The translations under genes were made by a program, and so were the position numbers. The notes under the pieces were generated by a model. That model ran no database searches, had not been told where the DNA came from, and saw only the letters and a program-made list of their open reading frames with translations. A DNA stretch of 64,000 bases from Shimwellia pseudoproteus (GTDB lineage: Bacteria > Pseudomonadota > Gammaproteobacteria > Enterobacterales > Enterobacteriaceae), in assembly GCF_016415625.1 (NCBI RefSeq), contig NZ_WBXP01000001.1, positions 62,001 through 126,000 on the forward strand, in the 5' to 3' direction. Below, in pieces: positions 1-10,010 of the stretch (the first letter of the stretch is position 1; every line of letters begins with the position of its first letter).

Positions 1-668
1 CCCACTCCCGGTAAAAAGAGCAGCAGCGAACCGGATTCACTGGCCAGTAACCCCCGCACCGCCTGGGCTACCCCCTCCTCCAGACGCTGGTGCGCAGACA
101 ACGCGTGGTAACGGCGCTGTACCGGAAAGCTGCGCCCCCGGGAGGCAATCAGCGGCGCCGCCGGCAGGCAGCGCTGGAGCCGCTCATTATCCAGGGTGGC
201 GGACATAATCAGTAAGCGTAAATCGTCACGCAGCCCGTGCTGGACATCCAGCAGCAGGGCGAGGGCTAAATCCGCCTGCAGGCTGCGCTCATGGAATTCA
301 TCAAGGATAACCAGCCCGACACCGCTCAGCTCCGGGTCGTGCTGGATAATCCGGGTGAGGATGCCTTCGGTCACCACTTCCAGACGCGTACCGGGGCCGG
401 TACAGTTATCGGCCCGCATCCGGTAGCCCACGGTTTCGCCGGGTTGCTCGCCCAGTTGCTCCGCCAGACGCTGGGCCACATTGCGGGCGGCCAGGCGGCG
501 AGGCTCCAGCAGCAAAATACGCCCGGCGATCTGCGGGTCTTTTAACAGCGCCAGCGGCAGCCAGGTCGATTTCCCCGCCCCGGTGGGGGCGCTCAGCAAA
601 ACCTGCGGGTGGTGGTGTAGTGCGTCTAGTAGCTCGGGCAGTACCGCCGCAACCGGAAGAGAGGACAC
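1..668 (-). CDS. hrpB: ATP-dependent helicase HrpB, N-terminal part (runs off the window)
   Basis: DEAH-box RNA helicase-like protein of unknown cellular substrate. About 222 N-terminal residues are inside the window; the rest lies before base 1. Walker A APTGAGKS is at residues 27-34 and the DEAH-variant box DEFH at 123-126, both diagnostic of the HrpA/HrpB group. I place the start at GTG 668: it follows a GGAG six bases upstream and the protein then begins VSSLPVAAVLPELL, as in E. coli HrpB (MSSLPVAAV). It is divergent from thpR with a 72-base gap, as in E. coli. Function is known only by family. Confidence 0.93.
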   Translation of the reverse strand, partial: MSSLPVAAVLPELLDALHHHPQVLLSAPTGAGKSTWLPLALLKDPQIAGRILLLEPRRLAARNVAQRLAEQLGEQPGETVGYRMRADNCTGPGTRLEVVTEGILTRIIQHDPELSGVGLVILDEFHERSLQADLALALLLDVQHGLRDDLRLLIMSATLDNERLQRCLPAAPLIASRGRSFPVQRRYHALSAHQRLEEGVAQAVRGLLASESGSLLLFLPGV

Positions 669-740
669 AGCATTCTCCAGGGGTTAACATCATCGGGGGT
701 GCATTGTAGCATCCTGCCATTTTATTACCGAGAGAGAACC

Positions 741-1268
741 ATGCCCGAGTCACAGCGTCTTTTTTTCGCCTTGTCCCTGCCCGCCGGGATCCAGCGCCAG
801 CTGGTCAGCTGGCGGGCTCAGGCCTTTGCGGAACACACCGGGCGCCCCGTCGCCGGGGCAAACCTGCATATGACGCTGGCCTTCCTTGGTGATGTCAGCC
901 CGGCGAAACAACAGGTGTTCATGGATCTTGCCGGGCGTATTCGCCAGCCGCGTTTTACGCTACGGCTGGACGACGCAGGCCACTGGCCCCGTCCGGGGGT
1001 GGTCTGGCTGGGTACCCGCCAGCCGCCCCGGGGGTTACTGCAACTGGCGGACCTGCTCAGGGCCCAGGCGGCCCGTAACGGTTGCCATCAAAGCCCCATG
1101 CCCTTTCACCCGCACATTACCCTCTACCGCCAGGCGACCCAGCCTGTCGCTCTCCCGCCGCCGGGATTTTGCTGGACCGCAGAAGCCTGTGAGTTCACCC
1201 TGTTCGCCAGCGAATTTTCCCGCGGCCGCACCCGTTATCAGGCATTACACCGTTGGCCATTACTGTAA
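741..1268 (+). CDS. thpR: RNA 2',3'-cyclic phosphodiesterase ThpR (LigT)
   Basis: Cytoplasmic 2H-phosphoesterase that opens 2',3'-cyclic phosphates and can join tRNA half-molecules through a 2'-5' linkage. 175 aa, close to the usual 176. Both catalytic HxTx motifs are visible, HMTL at residues 43-46 and HITL at 125-128. The start is ATG 741 (MPESQRLFF), preceded by a GAGAG stretch; an in-frame upstream codon at 699 would add 14 unlike residues. sfsA follows after ten bases, so the two are probably co-transcribed. Confidence 0.95.
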   Translation: MPESQRLFFALSLPAGIQRQLVSWRAQAFAEHTGRPVAGANLHMTLAFLGDVSPAKQQVFMDLAGRIRQPRFTLRLDDAGHWPRPGVVWLGTRQPPRGLLQLADLLRAQAARNGCHQSPMPFHPHITLYRQATQPVALPPPGFCWTAEACEFTLFASEFSRGRTRYQALHRWPLL

Positions 1269-1278
1269 GGATATCCTC

Positions 1279-1983
1279 ATGGAGTTTGAACCCGCCCTGC
1301 AACAGGCTACCTTGATCAAACGCTATAAGCGTTTTCTGGCCGATGTGATTGATGAGCAAGGTAATACCTTCACGTTACACTGCCCAAATACCGGTGCCAT
1401 GACGGGCTGCGCCACCCCCGGGGATCGGGTGTGGTACTCCACCTCTGCCAGCAAAACCCGCAAATATCCGCACACCTGGGAGCTGACAGAGACCGCCGCC
1501 GGGGATCTGATTTGTGTCAATACACTACGGGCTAATACCCTGGCCCGGGAAGCCATCGCGGCAGGAAATATTGCCGAATTAGCCGGTTACACCACGCTGC
1601 GCCAGGAGGTCAAATACGGGACAGAGCGGAGCCGTATCGATATCATGCTGCAGGCAGTTGATCGGGTTAACTGCTATATTGAAGTGAAATCCGTCACATT
1701 GCTGGAACATCAGCAGGGTTATTTTCCCGATGCGGTCACCGAGCGGGGCCAAAAGCATTTGCGGGAGTTAATCAATGTGGTGGCAGGCGGCGAGCGGGCG
1801 GTACTGCTATTTGCGGTATTGCACTCCGGTATCAATCAGGTATCCCCGGCACGCCATATTGACACCCGTTATAGCCAGTTAATCAGTGAAGCACTGAATA
1901 AAGGGGTGGAAATTTTCGCCTGGAAGGCGGAACTTTCCCCACAGGGGATGAGTCTGAAAATGCCGCTGCCGTTTTCCGTATAA
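1279..1983 (+). CDS. sfsA: SfsA, DNA-binding protein / sugar fermentation stimulation protein
   Basis: 234 aa, the same length as E. coli SfsA. The family was named for raising maltose fermentation when overproduced and is described as a DNA-binding protein with a nuclease-like fold; its true role is uncertain. Recognisable conserved blocks are [10 protein letters not shown] near the start, [33 protein letters not shown] and [16 protein letters not shown]. The start is ATG 1279 (MEFEPALQQ), eleven bases after the thpR stop codon. A much longer in-frame reading beginning at 886 overlaps thpR and is rejected. Confidence 0.94.
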   Translation: MEFEPALQQATLIKRYKRFLADVIDEQGNTFTLHCPNTGAMTGCATPGDRVWYSTSASKTRKYPHTWELTETAAGDLICVNTLRANTLAREAIAAGNIAELAGYTTLRQEVKYGTERSRIDIMLQAVDRVNCYIEVKSVTLLEHQQGYFPDAVTERGQKHLRELINVVAGGERAVLLFAVLHSGINQVSPARHIDTRYSQLISEALNKGVEIFAWKAELSPQGMSLKMPLPFSV

Positions 1984-2305
1984 CGACAGCGCTGGCTCTT
2001 CCCGTAAGGCGTTATTATAACCGCTATAATGGCTATACATTTTGGTTATCCCGTGTACGGAATATCCGGCGCATACAGGCGCACCAGGGGTTTCAATACG
2101 GGAAGCGTAGTGAACATAGCCATCGGGAAGAAGGCGTTATATAAAGTACATTTCGTGTTCAGGCTGCGTCGTAAATAAGCTGTTCCTCACAGGCTTGTCA
2201 AGGGATGAATTTATATAATTGCCATCCGGAAAAGCATCTGCTATTTATAGCGGCCTGATTTTCCCCCGATATGGGGACCGATAGTGCGTGTTAAGGAGAA
2301 GCAAC
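1984..2305 (+). other. sfsA-dksA intergenic region, probable dksA promoter region
   Basis: 322 bases without a gene. The second half is AT-rich and carries a TATAAT at 2214-2219 with a TTGTCA at 2195-2200. Their 13-base gap is too short for a standard sigma-70 pair, so I do not call a promoter precisely. A second TATAAT lies at 2025-2030. A strong AAGGAG ribosome-binding site at 2293-2298 serves dksA. I see no small gene or repeat here. Confidence 0.5.
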
Positions 2306-2761
2306 ATGCAAGAAGGGCAAAACCGTAAAACATCGTCCCTGAGTATTCTGGCCATCGCTGGGGTTGAGCCGTATCAGGAGAAACCGGGCGAAGAATATAT
2401 GAACGAAGCCCAGCTGGCGCACTTCCGCCGCATTCTGGACGCGTGGCGCAATCAACTGAGGGATGAAGTTGATCGTACCGTAACGCATATGCAGGATGAA
2501 GCCGCCAATTTCCCGGATCCAGTGGACCGTGCCGCTCAGGAAGAAGAATTCAGCCTCGAATTGCGTAACCGCGATCGCGAACGCAAACTGATCAAAAAGA
2601 TCGAGAAGACGCTGAAGAAAGTAGAAGACGAAGACTTCGGCTTCTGCGAATCCTGTGGCGTTGAGATCGGTATCCGCCGTCTGGAAGCCCGTCCGACTGC
2701 TGATTTGTGCATCGACTGCAAAACCCTTGCAGAGATCCGCGAAAAGCAGATGGCAGGCTGA
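2306..2761 (+). CDS. dksA: RNA polymerase-binding transcription factor DksA
   Basis: Binds in the secondary channel of RNA polymerase and, with ppGpp, represses rRNA promoters and activates amino-acid promoters in the stringent response. 151 aa, essentially identical to E. coli DksA: I notice only conservative changes such as ILDAW for ILEAW and FGFC for FGYC. The coiled-coil tip aspartates (DPVDRAA, residues 71 and 74) are intact, as is the four-cysteine zinc finger CESC...CIDC. ATG 2306 has AAGGAG eight bases upstream. A terminator lies between it and gluQ. Confidence 0.98.
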   Translation: MQEGQNRKTSSLSILAIAGVEPYQEKPGEEYMNEAQLAHFRRILDAWRNQLRDEVDRTVTHMQDEAANFPDPVDRAAQEEEFSLELRNRDRERKLIKKIEKTLKKVEDEDFGFCESCGVEIGIRRLEARPTADLCIDCKTLAEIREKQMAG

Positions 2762-2795
2762 TAGTGCTGGGTTCAGCCACATACTAATAAACACA

Positions 2796-2823
2796 GGCGG
2801 GAGATATCCCGCCTCATTTTTTT
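2796..2823 (+). terminator. Rho-independent terminator between dksA and gluQ
   Basis: Seven-base stem GGCGGGA/TCCCGCC (2796-2802 with 2807-2813), four-base loop, then a run of eight T at 2816-2823 ending two bases before the gluQ ATG at 2826. It therefore occupies the place of the gluQ ribosome-binding site. In Shigella flexneri a terminator here is reported to limit gluQ read-through from the dksA promoter. Confidence 0.85.
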
Positions 2824-2825
2824 AC

Positions 2826-3725
2826 ATGGCAAGACAAGATTATGTCGGGCGTTTCGCGCCCTCCCCTTCAGGGGAACTGCACTTTGGTTCCTTAATCGCT
2901 GCACTTGGCAGCTATCTCCAGGCCCGGGCTCATCAGGGGCACTGGCTAGTCCGTATTGAAGATATCGACCCCCCCCGGGAAATCCCCGGCGCCGCACACA
3001 CCATTTTACGCCAGCTTGAACACTACGGCCTGCACTGGGACGGCGATGTACTATGGCAATCCCGCCGTCACGACGCTTACCGGGCCGCCCTCGACTGGCT
3101 GCACCAGCAGGGCCTGAGCTACTGGTGCACCTGCACCCGCAGCCGAATACAGCAACTGGGCGGATTTTACGATGGCCATTGCCGTGGCCGCGTCACGCCC
3201 CCGGCTGAAGCCGCCGCCCTGCGCCTGCAACAGCGCCACCCGGTCCACCACTTTACCGATGTCCTGCGCGGCACCCTGGTGGCAGACAGCGCGATGGCCG
3301 CAGAGGATTTTATTATTCATCGCCGGGATGGCCTGTTCGCCTATAATCTGGCGGTGGTGGTTGATGACCACTTTCAGGGCGTGACTGAGATTGTACGCGG
3401 TGCGGACCTGATAGCCCCCACGGTACGGCAAATTTCGCTCTACCAGCATTTTGGCTGGCCGGTCCCGGATTATTTACACCTTCCCCTGGCGCTGAATCAC
3501 GACGGTAATAAACTGTCCAAGCAAAACCATGCCCCGGCCCTGCCCGGTGGGGATCCAAGGCCGGTTATTATGGCCGCATTACACTTTTTGCATCAGCCGG
3601 ACATCCCTGGCTGGCAGGATCTCCCGCTGGCGCATATTCTGGCCCAGGCGGTGGATAACTGGTCTGTTGCCGATATCCCCCTGGCGGCGGCCCACAATAC
3701 GTCATTCTCAAATGCCCCACACTGA
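2826..3725 (+). CDS. gluQ: Glutamyl-Q tRNA(Asp) synthetase
   Basis: Class I aminoacyl-tRNA synthetase fragment that attaches glutamate to queuosine-34 of tRNA-Asp; it resembles the catalytic core of glutamyl-tRNA synthetase without the anticodon-binding domain. 299 aa, normal for the family. The HIGH-like motif is PSGELHFGS near the N-terminus and the KMSKS-like loop is KLSKQ; a zinc site is suggested by CTCTR. ATG 2826 matches the family start, but no Shine-Dalgarno is evident because the dksA terminator abuts it, so low translation is expected. Confidence 0.95.
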   Translation: MARQDYVGRFAPSPSGELHFGSLIAALGSYLQARAHQGHWLVRIEDIDPPREIPGAAHTILRQLEHYGLHWDGDVLWQSRRHDAYRAALDWLHQQGLSYWCTCTRSRIQQLGGFYDGHCRGRVTPPAEAAALRLQQRHPVHHFTDVLRGTLVADSAMAAEDFIIHRRDGLFAYNLAVVVDDHFQGVTEIVRGADLIAPTVRQISLYQHFGWPVPDYLHLPLALNHDGNKLSKQNHAPALPGGDPRPVIMAALHFLHQPDIPGWQDLPLAHILAQAVDNWSVADIPLAAAHNTSFSNAPH

Positions 3726-3780
3726 GCTATGATTATGCGCTGTTTTTTTTGGCCTAACACAGACACAACCGAGGTGTACT

Positions 3781-5178
3781 ATTTTTACCCGAGTCGCTAA
3801 TTTTTGCCGCAAGGTGTTGAACCGCGATGACAGCGTGGAGACGGCGCGCGACACACAACCACACATAACGGTGATCCCCCGGGATCAGCACGCTATTTCG
3901 CGCAAGGACATCAGTGAGAATGCGCTGAAGGTGCTGTATCGCCTGAATAAGTCAGGCTACGAAGCCTATCTGGTGGGTGGCGGTGTACGTGATCTGCTGT
4001 TGGGCAAAAAACCAAAGGATTTTGACGTCACCACCAATGCCACACCGGACCAGGTGCGTAAATTATTCCGCAACTGCCGCCTGGTGGGCCGCCGCTTCCG
4101 CCTCGCCCACGTTATGTTCGGCCCGGAAATCATTGAGGTTGCCACCTTCAGGGGCCACCACGAAGAGCAGGCCACCGACCGCCAGCAATCCCAGCGCGGC
4201 CAGAACGGCATGCTGCTGCGCGACAATATCTTTGGCTCTATTGAAGAAGACGCCCAGCGCCGTGATTTCACCATTAATAGCCTGTATTACAGCGTGGCGG
4301 ATTTTACCGTGCGCGACTATGTGGGTGGCCTGAACGATCTGCGCGCCGGAATTATTCGCCTGATTGGCGACCCGGAAACCCGCTACCGTGAAGATCCGGT
4401 GCGGATGCTGCGCGCCGTGCGCTTTGCCGCCAAGCTAAACATGTCGATAGAGCCCGCCACCGGCGAGCCGATTCCACGTTTATCTTCCCTGCTTAACGAT
4501 GTTCCCGCCGCCCGACTCTATGAAGAGTCGCTGAAGTTATTGCAGTCTGGTTATGGCTACAATACCTACCGCCTGCTGTGTGAATATCAGTTGTTCCAGC
4601 CGCTGTTCCCGACCATTACCCGCAATTTCACCGAAAACGGCGACAGTGCGATGGAACTTATCATCTCGCAAGTGCTGAAAAATACCGACAACCGGATCAA
4701 CAACAGTATGCGGGTGAACCCGGCATTCCTGTTTGCCGCCATGTTGTGGTACCCCCAGATGGAGATGACCCAGAAGCTGGCCCAGGAAAGCGGCCTGCCG
4801 TGGTTTGACGCCTTCTCTCTGGCTATGAATGACGTGCTGGATGAAGCCTGCCGCGCGCTGGCCATCCCGAAACGCATCACCTCGCTGGTGCGCGATATCT
4901 GGCAATTGCAGTTACGGATGTCCCGCCGCCAGGGCCGCCGCGCCTGGAAATTAATGGAGCATCCGAAATTCCGCGCCGCGTTTGATCTGCTGGCCCTGCG
5001 TGCCGAGGTGGAACATAACAGCGAATTACAGCGTTTAACCACCTGGTGGGCAGAGTTCCAGGTTGCCGCGCCGCCGCTGCAAAAAGAGATGATCAACCAA
5101 CTGGGTGACGATCCTACCCGTCGCCGTCCGCGTCGCCCGCGTAAACGCCCGGCACCGCGCCGCGAGGGCAATGCGTGA
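3781..5178 (+). CDS. pcnB: Poly(A) polymerase I, predicted AUU start
   Basis: Adds 3' poly(A) tails to RNA, promoting decay and controlling ColE1 plasmid copy number through RNA I. Starting at ATT 3781 the protein is 465 aa, the E. coli length, beginning (M)[12 protein letters not shown], which matches E. coli PcnB. There is no in-frame ATG for this N-terminus; GTG 3814 would remove 11 conserved residues. GAGGTG lies four bases before the ATT. The nucleotidyltransferase signature [10 protein letters not shown] and the DFD metal site follow; the C-terminus is Arg/Pro-rich. The stop overlaps the folK start. Confidence 0.93.
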   Translation: MFTRVANFCRKVLNRDDSVETARDTQPHITVIPRDQHAISRKDISENALKVLYRLNKSGYEAYLVGGGVRDLLLGKKPKDFDVTTNATPDQVRKLFRNCRLVGRRFRLAHVMFGPEIIEVATFRGHHEEQATDRQQSQRGQNGMLLRDNIFGSIEEDAQRRDFTINSLYYSVADFTVRDYVGGLNDLRAGIIRLIGDPETRYREDPVRMLRAVRFAAKLNMSIEPATGEPIPRLSSLLNDVPAARLYEESLKLLQSGYGYNTYRLLCEYQLFQPLFPTITRNFTENGDSAMELIISQVLKNTDNRINNSMRVNPAFLFAAMLWYPQMEMTQKLAQESGLPWFDAFSLAMNDVLDEACRALAIPKRITSLVRDIWQLQLRMSRRQGRRAWKLMEHPKFRAAFDLLALRAEVEHNSELQRLTTWWAEFQVAAPPLQKEMINQLGDDPTRRRPRRPRKRPAPRREGNA

Positions 5179-5654
5179 TCCGTTGTTATATCGCCATTGG
5201 CAGCAATCTGGCTTCCCCGCTGGATCAGGTTAACAGCGCCCTTCGCGCGCTGGCGCAGATCCCGGAAAGCCAGGTACACGCCGTGTCGTCGTTTTACCGC
5301 ACGCCGCCCCTGGGGCCCCAGGATCAGCCGGATTACCTGAATGCGGCGCTGGCGCTGGATACCGCGCTGGCCCCGGAGGCTTTACTGGATAATACCCAGC
5401 GCATTGAGCGGGAAAGCGGCCGGGTGCGTAAGGCCGAGCGCTGGGGGCCGCGAACCCTGGATCTGGACATCATGCTGTTTGGCGACCAGGTGATTAACAC
5501 CCCGCGTTTAACCGTGCCCCACTACGACATGACGCGCCGTATGTTTATGTTGTACCCGCTGTACGAGATTGCCCCGCAGCTGACGTTTCCCGATGGCGAA
5601 ACCCTGGGCCACTGCATTGGTCTGCTCAGCGAACAACCGCCGTCCCGCTGGTAG
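5175..5654 (+). CDS. folK: 6-hydroxymethyl-7,8-dihydropterin pyrophosphokinase
   Basis: Transfers pyrophosphate from ATP to 6-hydroxymethyl-dihydropterin, the step before dihydropteroate synthase in folate synthesis. 159 aa, the E. coli length. The HPPK signature [14 protein letters not shown] with both magnesium aspartates is intact, and the N-terminus [11 protein letters not shown] is typical. The start is GTG 5175, overlapping the pcnB stop as GTGA, which indicates translational coupling. In K-12 a fimbrial cluster separates folK from panB; here only 254 bases intervene. Confidence 0.96.
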   Translation: MIRCYIAIGSNLASPLDQVNSALRALAQIPESQVHAVSSFYRTPPLGPQDQPDYLNAALALDTALAPEALLDNTQRIERESGRVRKAERWGPRTLDLDIMLFGDQVINTPRLTVPHYDMTRRMFMLYPLYEIAPQLTFPDGETLGHCIGLLSEQPPSRW

Positions 5655-5908
5655 GATAACGGTTGCGCCGGGCAGAGAAAATCCCCCGGCGATTAGTGCC
5701 TTTAATGAATAATTCCTCCTCAAAACATTGGCAATCCGCGCGTATTTCTTACAGAATGCGCTATCTATTCACAGCCAGGCTTTTTCATTTCTGACAGCGT
5801 GTATCGCTACGCTGATTACAGCCGTAGCAAGCCCTCAGGGCCAGTCAGACTGTGCAGTTCTCGCCTGACCCAGACCCACATGTCAGAGGAATAGCCGTCC
5901 GGGGTACC

Positions 5909-6703
5909 ATGAAACCGACGACCGTTGCAAATCTACGCCAGCTGAAACAACAGCATAAAAAATTCGCCACTATCACCGCCTATGAATACAGCTTCGCAAA
6001 ACTGTTTGCCGAAGAAGGTATCGGCGTCCTGCTGGTGGGTGACTCATTAGGCATGACCGTTCAGGGCCATGACTCCACCCTGCCCGTCACCGTAGAAGAA
6101 ATCGCCTACCACACCCGTATTGTTCGCCGCGGCGCACCCCAGAGCCTGCTGATGGCAGACCTGCCGTTTATGGCCTATGCCACGCCTGAGCAGGCCTTCG
6201 ACAACGCGGCCACCGTGATGCGTGCCGGGGCCAATATGGTCAAAATCGAAGGCGGCCGCTGGCTGGCCGACACGGTGAAAATGCTCACCGAACGCGCCGT
6301 TCCGGTGTGTGGCCATCTGGGGCTGACCCCACAGTCCGTTAATATCTTTGGTGGTTACAAAGTACAGGGTCGCGGTGATGAAGCCGCCCAGACCCTGTTT
6401 GATGATGCGCTGGCCATTGAAGCTGCCGGCGCCCAGTTACTGGTGCTGGAATGCGTTCCGGCGCCGCTGGCCGAACGTATCACTCAGGCGCTGACAATCC
6501 CGGTTATCGGGATCGGTGCCGGTAAGGGTACCGATGGCCAGATTCTGGTAATGCATGATGCGCTTGGAATTACCGGCGGCCATACGCCGAAATTCTCGAA
6601 AAACTTCCTTGCACAGACCGGCGATATTCGCGCAGCAGTGCGCCAGTATATTGCCGAGGTTGAATCTGAAGCCTTCCCGGCTGACGAGCACAGTTTCTAC
6701 TGA
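5909..6703 (+). CDS. panB: 3-methyl-2-oxobutanoate hydroxymethyltransferase
   Basis: First committed step of pantothenate synthesis: transfers a hydroxymethyl group from methylene-tetrahydrofolate to 2-oxoisovalerate to give ketopantoate. 264 aa, the exact family length. Conserved blocks are [32 protein letters not shown] (catalytic/metal region), [11 protein letters not shown] and [14 protein letters not shown]. Start ATG 5909 (MKPTTVANL). An in-frame upstream codon at 5852 would add 19 unrelated residues. panC follows after 13 bases, so the two form an operon. Confidence 0.96.
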   Translation: MKPTTVANLRQLKQQHKKFATITAYEYSFAKLFAEEGIGVLLVGDSLGMTVQGHDSTLPVTVEEIAYHTRIVRRGAPQSLLMADLPFMAYATPEQAFDNAATVMRAGANMVKIEGGRWLADTVKMLTERAVPVCGHLGLTPQSVNIFGGYKVQGRGDEAAQTLFDDALAIEAAGAQLLVLECVPAPLAERITQALTIPVIGIGAGKGTDGQILVMHDALGITGGHTPKFSKNFLAQTGDIRAAVRQYIAEVESEAFPADEHSFY

Positions 6704-6716
6704 CAGGAGAATGGTT

Positions 6717-7571
6717 GTGTTAATTATCGAAACCTTACCCCAGTTACGCCAGCAAATCCGGCGCTGGCGTCAGGAAGGCAAACGCGTTGCACTGGTGCCC
6801 ACCATGGGTAACCTGCATGACGGGCATATGACATTGGTTGACGAAGCCAGGGCCCGTGCGGATGTCGTTGCGGTAAGTATTTTTGTTAACCCGATGCAGT
6901 TTGATCGCCCTGAAGATCTGGTGCGCTACCCCCGTACCCTCCAGGAAGATTGCGAAAAACTGAATCGCCGCGGTGTGGATCTGGTGTTCGCACCGGCAGT
7001 ACAGGAAATCTATCCTAAAGGTCTGGAAAAACAGACTTTTGTCGATGTTCCCGGGCTGTCTACTATCCTGGAAGGCGCCAGCCGCCCCGGGCATTTCCGC
7101 GGTGTATCGACCATTGTTAGCAAACTGTTTAACATGATCCAGCCGGACATTGCCTGCTTCGGTGAGAAAGACTTTCAGCAACTGGCGCTGCTGCGCAAAA
7201 TGGTTGCCGATATGGGTTATGACATTGATATTGTTGGTGTGCCTATTATGCGCGCCAAAGATGGTCTGGCGCTCAGCTCCCGTAACGGTTACCTGACCAG
7301 CGAACAGCGTAAAATCGCCCCTGGCCTCTACCAGGTGCTGACTGACGTGGCGGATAAACTGCGCGCCGGCCAACGCGATGAAGAAGAGATCCTCACCATC
7401 GCAGCCATGTCCCTCAATGAAAAAGGCTTCCGGGCGGATGATTTACAGATCCGTGATGCGGACACCCTTGAGTCACTGACGGCGGACAGCAAACGGGCCG
7501 TGATCCTGATGGCCGCCTGGCTGGGCGATGCGCGTCTGATCGACAATATGCAGGTTGAACTGGCGCAGTAG
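6717..7571 (+). CDS. panC: Pantothenate synthetase
   Basis: Condenses pantoate with beta-alanine using ATP. 284 aa from GTG 6717 (E. coli 283). I choose GTG 6717 over ATG 6711 because AGGAG at 6705-6709 sits seven bases before the GTG but abuts the ATG, and because the resulting start, M-LIIETLP, is that of E. coli. Signatures: [10 protein letters not shown] (ATP-binding histidines), [18 protein letters not shown] and LSSRNGYL. Co-transcribed with panB. Confidence 0.95.
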   Translation: MLIIETLPQLRQQIRRWRQEGKRVALVPTMGNLHDGHMTLVDEARARADVVAVSIFVNPMQFDRPEDLVRYPRTLQEDCEKLNRRGVDLVFAPAVQEIYPKGLEKQTFVDVPGLSTILEGASRPGHFRGVSTIVSKLFNMIQPDIACFGEKDFQQLALLRKMVADMGYDIDIVGVPIMRAKDGLALSSRNGYLTSEQRKIAPGLYQVLTDVADKLRAGQRDEEEILTIAAMSLNEKGFRADDLQIRDADTLESLTADSKRAVILMAAWLGDARLIDNMQVELAQ

Positions 7572-7679
7572 ACAGCGATTAAAAAACGGGCAATACTGCC
7601 CGCGACAATGTGACGGGCGGGAATACCCGCCTGTGAGTTCTATCCCGTGAGTTCTATATAAGTAACTAAGGTTTAAGCC

Positions 7680-8060
7680 ATGATTCGTACAATGCTGCAA
7701 GGCAAACTCCACCGCGTCAGAGTGACTCAGGCCGATCTTCACTACGAAGGCTCCTGCGCCATTGACCAGAATTTCCTTGAGGCGGCCGGTATTCTGGAAT
7801 ACGAAGCCATCGATATTTATAACGTCACCAACGGCAAGCGTTTCTCTACCTATGCGATTGCCGCTGAACGTGGGTCAAAAATTATCTCAGTAAATGGCGC
7901 CGCCGCACATTGTGCTGATGTAGGCGACATTATGATAATCGCCAGCTACATCACGGTCCCGGATGAGCAGGCTCGCACCTGGCAGCCGAAAGTGGCCTAT
8001 TTTGATGAAGACAACAACATGAAACGCAAAGCGAAAGCGGTGCCGGTTCAGGTTGCCTGA
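7680..8060 (+). CDS. panD: Aspartate 1-decarboxylase proenzyme
   Basis: Pyruvoyl enzyme making beta-alanine from aspartate for PanC. 126 aa, the exact family length. The self-cleavage site Gly24-Ser25 is present in HYEGSCAID; Ser25 becomes the pyruvoyl group. ATG 7680 is preceded by AAGG in an AT-rich leader. Only 108 bases separate it from panC; the yadD gene found here in K-12 is missing. A strong terminator follows. Confidence 0.97.
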   Translation: MIRTMLQGKLHRVRVTQADLHYEGSCAIDQNFLEAAGILEYEAIDIYNVTNGKRFSTYAIAAERGSKIISVNGAAAHCADVGDIMIIASYITVPDEQARTWQPKVAYFDEDNNMKRKAKAVPVQVA

Positions 8061-8068
8061 CACGCTGT

Positions 8069-8093
8069 AACGCCCCCGCCCGGGGGCGTTTTT
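8069..8093 (+). terminator. Rho-independent terminator of panD
   Basis: Seven-base GC stem CGCCCCC/GGGGGCG (8071-8077 with 8082-8088), four-base loop, then five T. It lies between the convergent panD and yadE stop codons and could also slow yadE transcripts, although the T-run on that strand is weak. Confidence 0.85.
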
Positions 8094-8097
8094 AGTC

Positions 8098-9339
8098 TTA
8101 AGAACGGTTAGCGATCAGCCGGGCCATCACATCCAGTGAGTCAGTCCGCAGAATATACAACCGCTTCAACAGCAGTAAATTATCCCCCGGTTTTACTTTC
8201 CCACGCACTGTGGTCACCGCCATATGGAACCCTGCCGCCCGGGCCGCATTAATGGCATTGGCGTTATAACCACCAAATGGGTAGGAGAGGTACAGCACCT
8301 GCGGGTTGAACTGTTCCAGCGCCCGGCGGGAACGCTGAAAATCAAATACAATATTGTGGTAGCTGCGGCTCAGCAAGATGGGCTGGTGATTGCCATCCAC
8401 CCGGTGCAGAAAATGCGTATGGGACTGAATATCCAGGACATCATGGCACCCGGCCAGCTCCGACAGGCTCATAAACTGTAATGAGGCCGGGTTCCATGCC
8501 TGGGGGTGGCGCTTGATGCGCGATGAGATAATAAACGCCGTGGCGTGGATACCGTTGTCACGCAGGATAGGGCAGCCATAGCGGGCCACGGATTTCAGCC
8601 CATCGTCAAAGGTTACCACTACCGCTTTCGCCGGAACATTCAGCCGGTTACGCAGATACCCCTCCAGCTGGTACAGGGTCAGCGCGGTATAGCCCTGTTC
8701 GCGCAGCCAGGTCATCTGGTTGCTGAAGGCCACGACCGATGTGGTGGTAGAGGTATGGCGAAAACGGGTGTTTTCTTCATCACGCAGAATATGGTGGTAC
8801 GTCAGGATCGGAATACCGTTATCCAGCTCAGCATCGAGGCTACTGACCCACCCCAGCCGCCCGCCGATACGGATCTGGAACCAGGTTTGATTCAGACGGT
8901 CTTTCAGTTTACCAATGATCGGATAGCGCAGATTGGCCGCCAGCGTACCAAAAGGCGCACTATCGTCAGAGGGCGCGTTATAAACGGTAATATCCTGGAA
9001 GGTCAGCAGGTTCTGATTGGTGAGCGGTTTATTCAGCTCGCCGGGCCGTTCATCGATACCCAGCTTACCCTGTACCGGCCCCAGATGGGCTTTATCAATA
9101 AACCCGTTACCGAAGCCAAAGGTAAATTCATAATAGTCCGCCACGGTGGGTACCACCGCCACGATTTGCCCACCGGCAATGGTCCCCACCGGGATAACCT
9201 GATCGCCAATACGCGCCCAGACAGCGGCGGGTTCACGGGTTTGCATATAGAGCGGAGGTTCAAGGTGGCTATTCAGCATCCGGGCCTGAGCCGGTGCCAC
9301 CATCAGTACAAACAGACAGAAAACGAGACGCAAATACAT
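8098..9339 (-). CDS. yadE: Secreted polysaccharide deacetylase-family protein YadE
   Basis: 413 aa from ATG 9339; the first 19 residues ([19 protein letters not shown]) form a signal peptide, so it acts outside the cytoplasm. An in-frame upstream start at 9363 would bury this signal behind eight residues. The N-terminal half has an SH3-like appearance ([13 protein letters not shown]), followed by a carbohydrate esterase 4 domain with TFDDG near residue 243 and the metal-binding SHTH motif near 306. [10 protein letters not shown] is a typical later CE4 motif. Substrate unknown. The K-12 homologue is also uncharacterised. Confidence 0.88.
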   Translation of the reverse strand: MYLRLVFCLFVLMVAPAQARMLNSHLEPPLYMQTREPAAVWARIGDQVIPVGTIAGGQIVAVVPTVADYYEFTFGFGNGFIDKAHLGPVQGKLGIDERPGELNKPLTNQNLLTFQDITVYNAPSDDSAPFGTLAANLRYPIIGKLKDRLNQTWFQIRIGGRLGWVSSLDAELDNGIPILTYHHILRDEENTRFRHTSTTTSVVAFSNQMTWLREQGYTALTLYQLEGYLRNRLNVPAKAVVVTFDDGLKSVARYGCPILRDNGIHATAFIISSRIKRHPQAWNPASLQFMSLSELAGCHDVLDIQSHTHFLHRVDGNHQPILLSRSYHNIVFDFQRSRRALEQFNPQVLYLSYPFGGYNANAINAARAAGFHMAVTTVRGKVKPGDNLLLLKRLYILRTDSLDVMARLIANRS

Positions 9340-9431
9340 AACTCGACTGCTGGCTACTGCCATTCGGAAAGGAATAGCCGGGATTGTAACAAACCCCGGC
9401 GCAATACCAAATCACCCGCAACTGATAGCGA

Positions 9432-9860
9432 TCAGCTGCGGTGTAAACAGAAGGGAGGATTTTTTTGTTGCTGATGCCACAGGCTGGTCACCCCTTCTCC
9501 TCCCGCGGCGACAATCCGGGTGCGAAAATCATTGCTGCCCAGTTGCCCGCGCAGCGGCAACATCTCGAGTAGCAACCCTGGATAGACCCCGGCGATAACC
9601 TCACAGTGCGCATGTTTATGGCTCAGTAACGCCGCCGCCCGGTAAGGCGCGGCACCGGTTTTATCCGTCAAAAAGATAACGCCATCACCGCTGTCGACCT
9701 GGTGTAACGCATCACACATCATACGCCCCAGCATGTTGGCGCTCAGGCCGGCCCAATAGTTCACCGCCAGGCACTGCGCCTGACTGCCAAAGCGTTGTTC
9801 CAGATCGAGCAGCATATCCTGCGCTGCGTAATCATGGCAGGCAATTACCCATCCCAGCAT
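9432..9860 (-). CDS. yadI: PTS mannose-type EIIA domain protein YadI
   Basis: 142 aa single EIIA-Man domain. His9 in WVIACHD aligns with the phosphorylated histidine of the family, and SLWHQQQKNPPF at the C-terminus matches E. coli YadI. It is an orphan: no EIIB, EIIC or EIID gene is nearby, so its partner is unknown. Start ATG 9860 with a GGAGG just upstream (around 9866-9870). It points away from gcd; in K-12 the upstream neighbour is yadH, which here has been moved by an inversion. Confidence 0.9.
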   Translation of the reverse strand: MLGWVIACHDYAAQDMLLDLEQRFGSQAQCLAVNYWAGLSANMLGRMMCDALHQVDSGDGVIFLTDKTGAAPYRAAALLSHKHAHCEVIAGVYPGLLLEMLPLRGQLGSNDFRTRIVAAGGEGVTSLWHQQQKNPPFCLHRS

Positions 9861-9968
9861 CGTATCCCTCCTGTTCGCAACCACCAGTGTAGCGTGCCAG
9901 GCGATCCGGTACGGGATGCGGCTCACGGGAATAAAAAAAGGTCCGGCGGATTTGGCCACAGGTCACAA

Positions 9969-9994
9969 TAAAAAAGCCCCTCCGCAGAGGGGCT
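9969..9994 (-). terminator. Rho-independent terminator of gcd
   Basis: Stem AGCCCCTC/GAGGGGCT (9975-9994, loop of about four) followed on the minus strand by six T. It lies 17 bases after the gcd stop and marks one end of the segment inverted relative to K-12. Confidence 0.85.
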
Positions 9995-10010
9995 GGCGAG
10001 CCAGACAGGA

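Noticed and set aside
886-1278. Long N-terminal extension of sfsA
   Set aside because: It runs out of frame through thpR; family length and the ATG at 1279 fit SfsA exactly.
2195-2219. TTGTCA and TATAAT as a dksA promoter pair
   Set aside because: The spacer is only 13 bases, too short for sigma-70.
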